Of a DNA stretch of 8,805 nucleotides, positions 1 through 6,155 are shown one piece after another. The stretch covers positions 1-8,805 of the forward strand of contig JAAZDI010000340.1 of the NCBI GenBank assembly GCA_012512295.1, written 5' to 3'. The position numbers were made by a program, and so were the translations under genes. Within the stretch, counting starts at the first letter, position 1, and every line of letters starts with the position of its first letter. Source of the DNA: Syntrophomonadaceae bacterium (lineage in GTDB: Bacteria > Bacillota > Ch66 > Ch109). The notes under the pieces were generated by a model that did not search any database, was not told where the DNA came from, and was given only the letters and a program-made list of their open reading frames with translations.

Positions 1-100
1 ATTCGTAGGACTGTAGGATATGCCCTTTGGGGACACTGCCCACAAACCGATTGTATTCTTCTCTCTCAGCCTCAGTAATGACGCGATATTTTAGAGACAA
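1..100 (-). CDS. FemABX-family peptidoglycan bridge aminoacyltransferase, N-terminal fragment
   Basis: Only the first 33 codons are present; the gene continues past the left edge. Reading starts at a TTG at position 100, seven bases after GGAGAGG (108-114). The peptide begins MSLKYRVITEAEREEYN and continues through FVGSVPKGHILQSYE. A start of the form 'xxFVxxxPKGHxLQSYEW' is typical of FemA/FemB/FemX enzymes, which use aminoacyl-tRNA to add amino acids to the lipid II peptide for interpeptide bridges or related aminoacylation; they act at the cytoplasmic face of the membrane. The match rests on this short N-terminal signature from family knowledge, since the catalytic GNAT-like domains lie outside the window. 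The gene follows pyrG after 35 bases on the same strand with no clear terminator between them, so co-transcription is possible. The amino acid it adds cannot be told from this fragment. Confidence 0.72.
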   Translation of the reverse strand, partial: MSLKYRVITEAEREEYNRFVGSVPKGHILQSYE

Positions 101-107
101 ACTATAT

Positions 108-114
108 CCTCTCC
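108..114 (-). promoter_or_regulatory. Ribosome binding site deciding the TTG start of the FemABX gene
   Basis: GGAGAGG on the minus strand sits seven bases before TTG at 98-100. No ATG in the right frame lies nearby. An out-of-frame ATG slightly upstream opens only a ten-codon frame, so this site supports the TTG start. Confidence 0.65.
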
Positions 115-135
115 AAGCATTATGTTCCGGGACAA

Positions 136-1752
136 TTATATCCGTCCCCCTGTCTCGGCGTGGCGCAGGGCGGCTCCGACAAAATCTCGGAATAACGGAT
201 GCGCCCGATTAGGCCGAGATTTAAATTCAGGGTGAAACTGACAGCCGACAAACCAGGGGTGGCTGGGTAATTCCACTATTTCAACCAGGCGACCATCCGG
301 AGAAATCCCAGTCACTCTTAACCCCCTCTCGGCGAGCAGGTGGCCCAGCTTATTGTTAAATTCATAGCGGTGACGATGTCGTTCCCGTATCTGATGCTGA
401 CCGTAGGCCTGAAAGGCCAGAGAGCCGGGCTCCAGTTGGCAGGGATAACTACCTAACCGCATCGTTCCCCCTTTATCCGTAACCTCCCTCTGTTCCGGTA
501 TTAAGTCAATTACCGGATAAGGGGTATCTGGCGCAAACTCAGAACTATGAGCTCCCTCAAGGCCGCAAACGTTGCGGGCAAACTCAATGACCGCACACTG
601 CATCCCCAGGCAAATCCCTAAGAACGGGATAAGCCGCTCTCGGGCATACCGGGCAGCCATTATTTTTCCATCAATGCCTCGATCGCCAAACCCGCCTGGA
701 ATCAGGATGCCATTAACTCCCTGGAGAAAAGACTCCGGCCCACCTGTTTCCAGGTCCTGGGCGTAGGCCCAACGAATATCCACCTGTGCCTGATGGTATA
801 TTCCGGCATGGTTTAAGCTCTCGACGATACTTAAATAGGCGTCATGCAATTCAACATACTTGCCGACCAGAGCAATGGTTACCCGGGTTCGAGGGTTTTT
901 AAACCGTTTGACCAGGTCTTCCCACTCTTGCAAGTTATTATTACCGCACCGGAGCCCCAAACGGTTGACCACAATATGGTCCAGTCCTTGATTGGCCATC
1001 ATAAGAGGAAGCTCATAGATGGACTCAGCATCCAGGGCTTGAATCACGGCCTCCGGGGCGACATCACAGAAAAGAGCCATTTTTTCTTTTAGCTCTGGTG
1101 AAAGCTCCTTTTCCGTGCGGCAAACCAGGACGTCCGGGTTTATCCCGATACTGCGCAGTTCTTTCACGCTGTGTTGACTAGGTTTGGTCTTTAATTCACC
1201 TGCGGCCCGCAGATATGGAACTAGAGTAACATGAATATACATTACATTATCTCGTCCCAGATCACTCCTTAACTGACGGATAGCCTCCAAAAAAGGAAGG
1301 GACTCAATGTCCCCCACGGTTCCGCCAATTTCGGTAATCACCACATCCGGGTTACTCTCCTGGGCCACTCGATAGACGCTTTCCTTGATTTCATTAGTGA
1401 TATGGGGAATTACCTGAACGGTGCTGCCCAGATAGTCGCCCCTTCTTTCCTTTTGGAGAACAGACCAGTAGATCTGGCCGGTTGTGACATTACAGCTCCG
1501 GCTCAAACTTTCGTCAATAAATCGTTCGTAGTGGCCCAGATCAAGATCCGTCTCCGCCCCATCATCGGTTACAAATACCTCGCCATGCTGGTAAGGGCTC
1601 ATTGTGCCGGGATCAATGTTTATATAAGGGTCAAACTTCTGGATCGCCACCTTCAGTCCCCTTGTTTTTAGTAAACAACCTAAAGAAGCTGCCGTTATTC
1701 CCTTACCCAGGGATGAGACAACTCCTCCGGTTACAAAGATGTACTTGGTCAA
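136..1752 (-). CDS. pyrG: CTP synthase
   Basis: CTP synthase converts UTP to CTP using ATP and ammonia from glutamine, the last step of de novo pyrimidine nucleotide synthesis in the cytoplasm. The 538-residue protein is full length for the family. The N-terminal synthetase domain (about 1-270) opens with the hallmark MTKYIFVTGGVVSSLGKG, including the nucleotide loop SSLGKG, followed by KFDPYINIDPGTM and later the EIGGTVGDIES motif (141-151). The class I glutamine amidotransferase domain (about 290-530) has the oxyanion-loop region GGFGDRG (353-359), nucleophile Cys381 in GICLGMQ, and the His507/Glu509 pair in FHPEF. The start is TTG, because the family N-terminus begins exactly there and AGAGGAG (1764-1770) lies upstream. 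That binding site abuts the rpoE stop codon, 18 bases before the start, so the two genes are very likely one transcript. Nothing is missing from the catalytic set. Confidence 0.98.
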   Translation of the reverse strand: MTKYIFVTGGVVSSLGKGITAASLGCLLKTRGLKVAIQKFDPYINIDPGTMSPYQHGEVFVTDDGAETDLDLGHYERFIDESLSRSCNVTTGQIYWSVLQKERRGDYLGSTVQVIPHITNEIKESVYRVAQESNPDVVITEIGGTVGDIESLPFLEAIRQLRSDLGRDNVMYIHVTLVPYLRAAGELKTKPSQHSVKELRSIGINPDVLVCRTEKELSPELKEKMALFCDVAPEAVIQALDAESIYELPLMMANQGLDHIVVNRLGLRCGNNNLQEWEDLVKRFKNPRTRVTIALVGKYVELHDAYLSIVESLNHAGIYHQAQVDIRWAYAQDLETGGPESFLQGVNGILIPGGFGDRGIDGKIMAARYARERLIPFLGICLGMQCAVIEFARNVCGLEGAHSSEFAPDTPYPVIDLIPEQREVTDKGGTMRLGSYPCQLEPGSLAFQAYGQHQIRERHRHRYEFNNKLGHLLAERGLRVTGISPDGRLVEIVELPSHPWFVGCQFHPEFKSRPNRAHPLFRDFVGAALRHAETGGRI

Positions 1753-1763
1753 TTTCGAATATT

Positions 1764-1770
1764 CTCCTCT
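1764..1770 (-). promoter_or_regulatory. Ribosome binding site of pyrG (TTG start)
   Basis: AGAGGAG on the minus strand, eleven bases before the TTG at 1750-1752 and directly after the rpoE stop codon. The spacing is slightly long, but no in-frame ATG precedes the conserved N-terminus. Confidence 0.6.
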
Positions 1771-2169
1771 CTACTGGTCAACCGAACTAGCCTCATCATC
1801 CAGAACCTCTGGGGGTTCACCCAATTCCAATCCTTCACCGCAGCGTGATAAGCGAAGACGCCGGCCTGATCCGAGGATAGTGCTGCCAGTCTTTCTGATC
1901 AACCGGATCCGACGGGGCATCTTCCCCGGGCCAACCGAGCGCAAGCTCCATTTCCCCTGTCCCTGATAACTAAACCTGGTATCTAAATTTAACCGCGTAT
2001 ATATAGCGGCCGCTGCCTTGGACCAATTATCCGTCCCTACCGACTTAATCCGCAGTATTTCCTCAATCAGGTCTCGAAAGTAGACCGGCTGACCCCGCTG
2101 TTTTAAAATATGATAAGCTATGTCCACTTCTGACATCTTAGCCAAGTTTATCTCCCGATCGCCTCTCAT
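1771..2169 (-). CDS. rpoE: DNA-directed RNA polymerase delta subunit-like protein (HARE-HTH domain)
   Basis: The delta subunit is a Bacillota RNA polymerase accessory protein that affects promoter complex stability and polymerase recycling. The 132-residue product has the N-terminal HARE-HTH winged-helix domain at about residues 5-80. Recognisable stretches are MSEVDIAYHILKQRGQPVYF, RDLIEEIL, and a WSKAAAAIYTRLNLDTRF helix followed by GQGKWSLR. The start at 2169 is preferred over an ATG at 2190 because GGGGAGAGG (2175-2183) lies five bases before it, while the upstream ATG has no good site. After the domain comes an arginine-rich stretch (PRRIRLIRK, then GRRLRLSR) and only a short acidic end (EVLDDEASSVD). 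The classical Bacillus subtilis protein is about 173 residues with a long Asp/Glu tail, so this is a short-tailed version. It lies between argS and pyrG, the place expected for rpoE. Confidence 0.88.
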   Translation of the reverse strand: MRGDREINLAKMSEVDIAYHILKQRGQPVYFRDLIEEILRIKSVGTDNWSKAAAAIYTRLNLDTRFSYQGQGKWSLRSVGPGKMPRRIRLIRKTGSTILGSGRRLRLSRCGEGLELGEPPEVLDDEASSVDQ

Positions 2170-2174
2170 CCATA

Positions 2175-2183
2175 CCTCTCCCC
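2175..2183 (-). promoter_or_regulatory. Ribosome binding site deciding the rpoE start
   Basis: GGGGAGAGG on the minus strand lies five bases before the ATG at 2167-2169. It favours that start over the in-frame ATG at 2190, which would place this site inside the coding region. Confidence 0.65.
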
Positions 2184-2320
2184 TGAACATGAACTATCTC
2201 TAGAAACGCGAGCCATTTTATCAGGTATTTTATGCTCGCCTATCTAAGACGGTGTTCCTATTCTACCCGATCCTCAGGTTTTCCTGCTGAGAGAAGGAAT
2301 TTATCTGAATCAAAAAACTC

Positions 2321-2342
2321 CTGCTTCATTACTGCTTCATTA
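2321..2342. repeat. 11-base tandem duplication
   Basis: CTGCTTCATTA occurs twice head to tail (2321-2331 and 2332-2342, plus strand), exactly and with no spacer. It lies in the argS-rpoE gap, 32 bases after the argS stop in transcription order. The exact identity suggests a recent slippage duplication, and no function is evident. Confidence 0.9.
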
Positions 2343-2373
2343 AATAAATGGGGGTTAGCCTTGTTTAAGAGAA

Positions 2374-4056
2374 TCACATTCGGGTCGGGGCGGTAATTCC
2401 TAATATCCGCAGCCCATTCCGCAAGGTGGTTTGAACAGTCTGCACCAAAGCCAAGCGAGCGTCACGCAGTTCGCCTTCTTCGACCAGAACCCGATAAGCA
2501 TTGTAGTAACTGTGAAACAGGGCAGCTAGTTCATGGACATACCGCGCTAACCGATGAGGTTCCCGCGACTCGGCCGCCATTATTACTTCCACGGGGAATT
2601 CGGCAATTTTGGCTAATAAATCAATTTCAGCCGGCTCCCGCAGGCGTTCGAGACAGCAGGTTTCAATAACTGGCTGCTTAATCCCGGCTTCCTTGGCCTG
2701 CCGAAAGATGCTGCAGATCCGAGCGTGGGCGTATTGGACATAGTACACGGGGGTTTCATTCGTCTGGGCTTTGGCCAGATCCAGATCAAAATCGAGATGG
2801 CTTTCCGGCGCCCGCATGACGAAAAAGTAGCGGGCCGCGTCTTTGCCAACTTCCTCAATTAGTTCTTCCAGGGTGACATATTGCCCGGTGCGTTTGGACA
2901 TGCGCACCTGTTCTCCGCCCTGATATAAGCGCACCATTTGGGCCAGAATAACCTCCAACCGTTCCGGATCGTGGACCAGAGCAGCCAGGGCCCCCTTCAT
3001 CCGAGCCACATGACCGTGGTGGTCTGCTCCCCAAATATTAATGACCCGTTCAAAACCACGGGCAAATTTATCAACATGATAAGCAATATCCGAGGCAAAA
3101 TAGGTCGGCAAACCATTGCTGCGCACGACCACTTCATCTTTTTCATCCCCAAACTGGGTCGAACAAAACCATAAGGCCCCTTCTTTTTCATAGAGATAAC
3201 CCTGATCGCGCAATTTCTTCAAGGTTTGACTGACTTTACCCGATTGATGCAGCTCCTGTTCACTGAACCAGACGTCAAACTCTACCCCGAAAGCAGCCAA
3301 AGTAGTCCGAATCGCCGTTAACTTTTCCTGCAAGGCAAAATCACCCAGGGTTTGCCGACGTTCAGCCGGGGCTGCGTTTAGGTAACGATCCCCGTATTGG
3401 CTGATAAAATTTTGCACTGTCTCAACCAGGTCTTCCCCATGGTACCCATCCTCAGGCAGGGGAACCGGCTGACCTAAGGCCTGCGCATAACGGGCTTCCA
3501 GCGAATCGGCAAATTTCTCAATTTGATTGCCGGCATCATTAATATAAAACTCTCGAGTTACTCGACAACCGACCGCTGTCAGCAGATTGGCCAGGGTATC
3601 TCCCAACGCTGCCCCTCGCGCATGACCGATATGTAAAAGACCAGTTGGGTTAGCACTAACAAACTCTACCTGGACTGTTTCGCCGCGACCGACTTCGCTA
3701 TAGCCATACTTCTCGCCCAAAGCCGCCACTTCCAGGGGTACCTGGTACAACCATTCCGGTTTTAAGAAACAGTTAATAAAACCAGGCCCGGCAATCTCTG
3801 TTTTGGCCACCCAGGTATCCTGGTCATCAAAGAATTCAAGCAGAACCTCGGCTATCTTCCGGGGAGCCATCCGGGTGGGACGAGCCAGCACCATCGCTAG
3901 GTTAGTGGCTAAGTCGCCGTGGTTTTTTTCCCGGGGCACTTCGATAATAAAAGGCGGTAATTCCGCAAAAGACAGACGGCCGGCCTGTCGGGCAGCTTCG
4001 GCCGCCTCCTGCCACCTGTGCTTTATCTTCTCTCTAATATCCACGATTATACTCAT
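2374..4056 (-). CDS. argS: Arginyl-tRNA synthetase
   Basis: This enzyme charges tRNA-Arg with arginine using ATP, in the cytoplasm. The 560-residue protein is full length for class Ia ArgS. In order it shows: an N-terminal tRNA-recognition domain (about 1-115, with KNHGDLATNLAMVLAR); the ATP-binding HIGH signature as HIGH at 142-145, preceded by VSANPTGLL; the Rossmann catalytic core with INDAGNQ (172-178) and WGADHHGHV (342-350); a KMSKS-equivalent loop MSKRTG (386-391); and the C-terminal anticodon-binding helical domain. It ends in the usual form ITAPTRM. The ATG at 4056 is chosen because AGAGGAGAG (4065-4073) lies ten bases before it. A GTG seven codons upstream has no binding site and would swallow this one. 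ArgS enzymes need tRNA-Arg for amino acid activation, and the KMSKS variant is common in the family. The gene follows the M1 peptidase gene after 69 bases with no clear terminator. Confidence 0.98.
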   Translation of the reverse strand: MSIIVDIREKIKHRWQEAAEAARQAGRLSFAELPPFIIEVPREKNHGDLATNLAMVLARPTRMAPRKIAEVLLEFFDDQDTWVAKTEIAGPGFINCFLKPEWLYQVPLEVAALGEKYGYSEVGRGETVQVEFVSANPTGLLHIGHARGAALGDTLANLLTAVGCRVTREFYINDAGNQIEKFADSLEARYAQALGQPVPLPEDGYHGEDLVETVQNFISQYGDRYLNAAPAERRQTLGDFALQEKLTAIRTTLAAFGVEFDVWFSEQELHQSGKVSQTLKKLRDQGYLYEKEGALWFCSTQFGDEKDEVVVRSNGLPTYFASDIAYHVDKFARGFERVINIWGADHHGHVARMKGALAALVHDPERLEVILAQMVRLYQGGEQVRMSKRTGQYVTLEELIEEVGKDAARYFFVMRAPESHLDFDLDLAKAQTNETPVYYVQYAHARICSIFRQAKEAGIKQPVIETCCLERLREPAEIDLLAKIAEFPVEVIMAAESREPHRLARYVHELAALFHSYYNAYRVLVEEGELRDARLALVQTVQTTLRNGLRILGITAPTRM

Positions 4057-4064
4057 AACACCGG

Positions 4065-4073
4065 CTCTCCTCT
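4065..4073 (-). promoter_or_regulatory. Ribosome binding site deciding the argS start
   Basis: AGAGGAGAG on the minus strand lies ten bases (counted from GGAG) before the ATG at 4054-4056, which gives the family-like N-terminus MSIIVDIREKI. It rules against the in-frame GTG at 4077. Confidence 0.6.
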
Positions 4074-4125
4074 GCACAATCCGCTTGGTTTTGCTTAATA
4101 CTGCCCTATTTTCTCACAAGCCGTT

Positions 4126-6123
4126 CTACCTGTCAATCGAATACACTCGGCGATTATTCTGCTCATTACTCTCCGCAACCTCATTGTGCGCATCGACGTT
4201 AACCCAACCCGATGGGAAGGAACCGCTACAGCCGAAAGTGTAGACTTTACCGGCTGGCAAGCCGGCTAGTTTTTGCTGCCAAATCACCCCGGCTTCATTT
4301 TCTACTTGAACCGTAAACTGACCAGCGGCTTGATCTCCGAGATTAGCTACCTGAATGATCAAATGACACTGTTCGCCCCGTTCAATCAGGCTCAGGTTTT
4401 TGATGATAAGGTCAGGTCCAGGGCTCTGTTCAGGCCAGGCTATTTCTGCTGGTTCTTGATTCACTAATTCGGCGTAGCTGCCCAGATCTTCCGGCAGCAC
4501 CCCCGTTCGGGGTTCCAAAGCCCAGGTATCGGGCAAGCTCGCCGTGGTTGGGCCAGCTTCATCGGTTTCCGGGCCTTGTGCTTTTCCAACGGTCAATTCA
4601 CCTGGCAAGCCTCCCAGCCTGGCCAAGAAATAGTCCCGATAATCATCGGCGGTTACTTGATTGACTGCTTCGAGAACCAATCGGGTGTTAATTTCTTGGT
4701 ACTGATAATGCCAAAGCAGATAATGCCAGATCTCCTGGACCTTGGCCGGTCCTAGTTCACCTTCTAATTCTTCCCAAAAAAGGGATCCGCCATAATAAGC
4801 CAGCGCATAGTATTCTTCTCGGTCAGTATATTCCCCCAGGGGCCTCAGAATTGGGCCTAAAGAAGTGGCCTTTTTCAGGCGGCTGCTGTTCCGTTGATAG
4901 CCCGCTTGCCCATACTGGTCACGGAGATACTGTTCCGCCAGCCAGACGGCCAATCCCTCATCCAGCCAAGCCTCGCGATACTGGTCACTGCCGACCAAGC
5001 CGTACCACCACTGGTGCGCCACCTCGTGAGCTACTAACGGTTCCCAATCACGCACAGAAAACTTGCTCGTATAGTATCGACTATTGAGATAGGCTAACAT
5101 GGGGTATTCCATCCCCTCAAAACCCTCCATGGGGACCTCGATGACGGAAAACTGAGGGTAAGGATAGGGACAGAGGGTTCGATTGTAATACTGCAGGGTC
5201 CGCTTGGCTGCCTGCAAAGCCAATTCGCCGCCGGATTCATGCCCGGGGAGATAATAAGAATAAACCGTCACTCCATTTACTGGTTCGAAAATTACCCGAA
5301 AATCAGCAGAAGTGACCAGGGCAAAATCGCGAACCTGCTGGGCGCGTAGCCGAATCCTTTTTTTCGCTGGACTAACTGCTGTTTCTGCTTCTACCCAGCC
5401 GGTGGCTGCTACTACCTGGTCGGCCGGCAAAAGGATTGTCACTTCATAGTCGCTCACCTGACTATAAAAGGGGTCGCCTAACCGACTGTAGGGATCAAGG
5501 TGCCAGCCTGCTCCATCGCGCACAGCCAGAATAGGATACCAATTACTCAGCATGGTGACGCCATTAAAGTGACCGAAACGGTAAGCGGCCTGGGGAATGG
5601 TGACGGAAAAACTGATCTCGACCGTGGTTGATTGGCCCGTCAAGAGAGGCCGCGGCAGCCAGATTTTGAGAAGGGTGCCGTTGACCTCGGTTTTTACCGG
5701 CATCCCTTCAACCCGCACCTCGGTCAGATCCATTCCACCCGGACTGAAGCCAGCTCGGTAGGCGGCCGGCGGGGCCGGCGTGAGTTGAGAATCTTGAAAA
5801 GCATTCGGATAGAGGTGAAAGTAAAGCTCCTGATAGGGCAGGGCCTGGTCATTGCGCAGGTTTAAACGGCAAACGCCTTTTAATTGACGCTGGTCCGGAT
5901 CCAACTCAACCATGATCCGGTAAAAGCGAAAGACCTCCCGGCTAGCGGGCTGGGTAATGGCTTGTCCTAAATCAGTTTGCTCCGCGACCGTCAATTCACT
6001 GCCGCCGACCGGAGCCGAATACTGGGTAAGCCAAAACAAGAAGATCCCGGCTGCTAAACCCAGAATAGTTAAGAGCAGCCAGGCTCTAATGCGCATTTTT
6101 TTCGATATCTCAGCATTATGCAT
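4126..6123 (-). CDS. Membrane-anchored M1-family zinc metallopeptidase with C-terminal CARDB domain
   Basis: This is a predicted extracellular gluzincin aminopeptidase tethered to the membrane. Numbered from the ATG at 6123 (665 residues), it has a basic N-terminus, then one hydrophobic segment (about 14-32, AWLLLTILGLAAGIFLFWL) with no obvious cleavage site, best read as a signal anchor. The M1 N-terminal beta domain spans about 65-285. The catalytic part has EGMEY (336-340, the GAMEN-equivalent exopeptidase loop), zinc motif HEVAHQWW (366-373) with third ligand Glu389 in WLDEGLAVW (HExxH-x18-E), and a probable transition-state Tyr in LAYYGG (441-446). A linker (about 510-568) leads to a CARDB beta-sandwich (about 569-660; DLIIKNLSLIE, VANLGDQAAG, NEVAESNEQNN). 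AAAAGGA (6135-6141) supports 6123. The longer ATG at 6153 lies two bases after the SLH stop but lacks a binding site. It is probably co-transcribed with the SLH gene. The substrate is unknown. Confidence 0.9.
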   Translation of the reverse strand: MHNAEISKKMRIRAWLLLTILGLAAGIFLFWLTQYSAPVGGSELTVAEQTDLGQAITQPASREVFRFYRIMVELDPDQRQLKGVCRLNLRNDQALPYQELYFHLYPNAFQDSQLTPAPPAAYRAGFSPGGMDLTEVRVEGMPVKTEVNGTLLKIWLPRPLLTGQSTTVEISFSVTIPQAAYRFGHFNGVTMLSNWYPILAVRDGAGWHLDPYSRLGDPFYSQVSDYEVTILLPADQVVAATGWVEAETAVSPAKKRIRLRAQQVRDFALVTSADFRVIFEPVNGVTVYSYYLPGHESGGELALQAAKRTLQYYNRTLCPYPYPQFSVIEVPMEGFEGMEYPMLAYLNSRYYTSKFSVRDWEPLVAHEVAHQWWYGLVGSDQYREAWLDEGLAVWLAEQYLRDQYGQAGYQRNSSRLKKATSLGPILRPLGEYTDREEYYALAYYGGSLFWEELEGELGPAKVQEIWHYLLWHYQYQEINTRLVLEAVNQVTADDYRDYFLARLGGLPGELTVGKAQGPETDEAGPTTASLPDTWALEPRTGVLPEDLGSYAELVNQEPAEIAWPEQSPGPDLIIKNLSLIERGEQCHLIIQVANLGDQAAGQFTVQVENEAGVIWQQKLAGLPAGKVYTFGCSGSFPSGWVNVDAHNEVAESNEQNNRRVYSIDR

Positions 6124-6134
6124 CTTCTTCAGCA

Positions 6135-6141
6135 TCCTTTT
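6135..6141 (-). promoter_or_regulatory. Likely ribosome binding site of the M1 peptidase gene
   Basis: AAAAGGA on the minus strand, eleven bases before the ATG at 6123. The in-frame ATGs at 6153 and 6135 have no suitably spaced site, so 6123 is preferred. The spacing is long and the choice is moderate. Confidence 0.45.
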
Positions 6142-6155
6142 AGCGACATACATTC

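Larger units (their letters stand above)
2170..2373. other. argS-rpoE intergenic region, no confident gene
   Basis: This 204-base gap separates the argS stop from the chosen rpoE start. It holds an exact 11-base tandem duplication (2321-2342) and a 6-base inverted repeat (GCGAGC at 2208-2213 with its partner at 2234-2239 on the plus strand) with an AT-rich loop and no T-run after it. AT-rich hexamers such as TAGAAT (2260-2265, minus) could be -10 elements, but none has a good -35 at 16-18 bases. An rpoE promoter may lie here but cannot be assigned. Confidence 0.5.

Noticed and set aside
2258..2329. A 23-codon frame (MKQEFFDSDKFLLSAG...) on the minus strand in the argS-rpoE gap
   Set aside because: It has no ribosome binding site, starts inside the 11-base tandem duplication, and is too short to judge; probably chance.
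4057..4077. Longer argS beginning at GTG 4077
   Set aside because: No ribosome site lies upstream, and the strong AGAGGAGAG would fall inside the coding region; ATG 4056 gives the normal family N-terminus.
6124..6153. Longer M1 peptidase starting at ATG 6153, or at ATG 6135
   Set aside because: Neither has a properly spaced ribosome site; 6123 has AAAAGGA. The 6153 start stays possible through coupling with the SLH stop two bases away.
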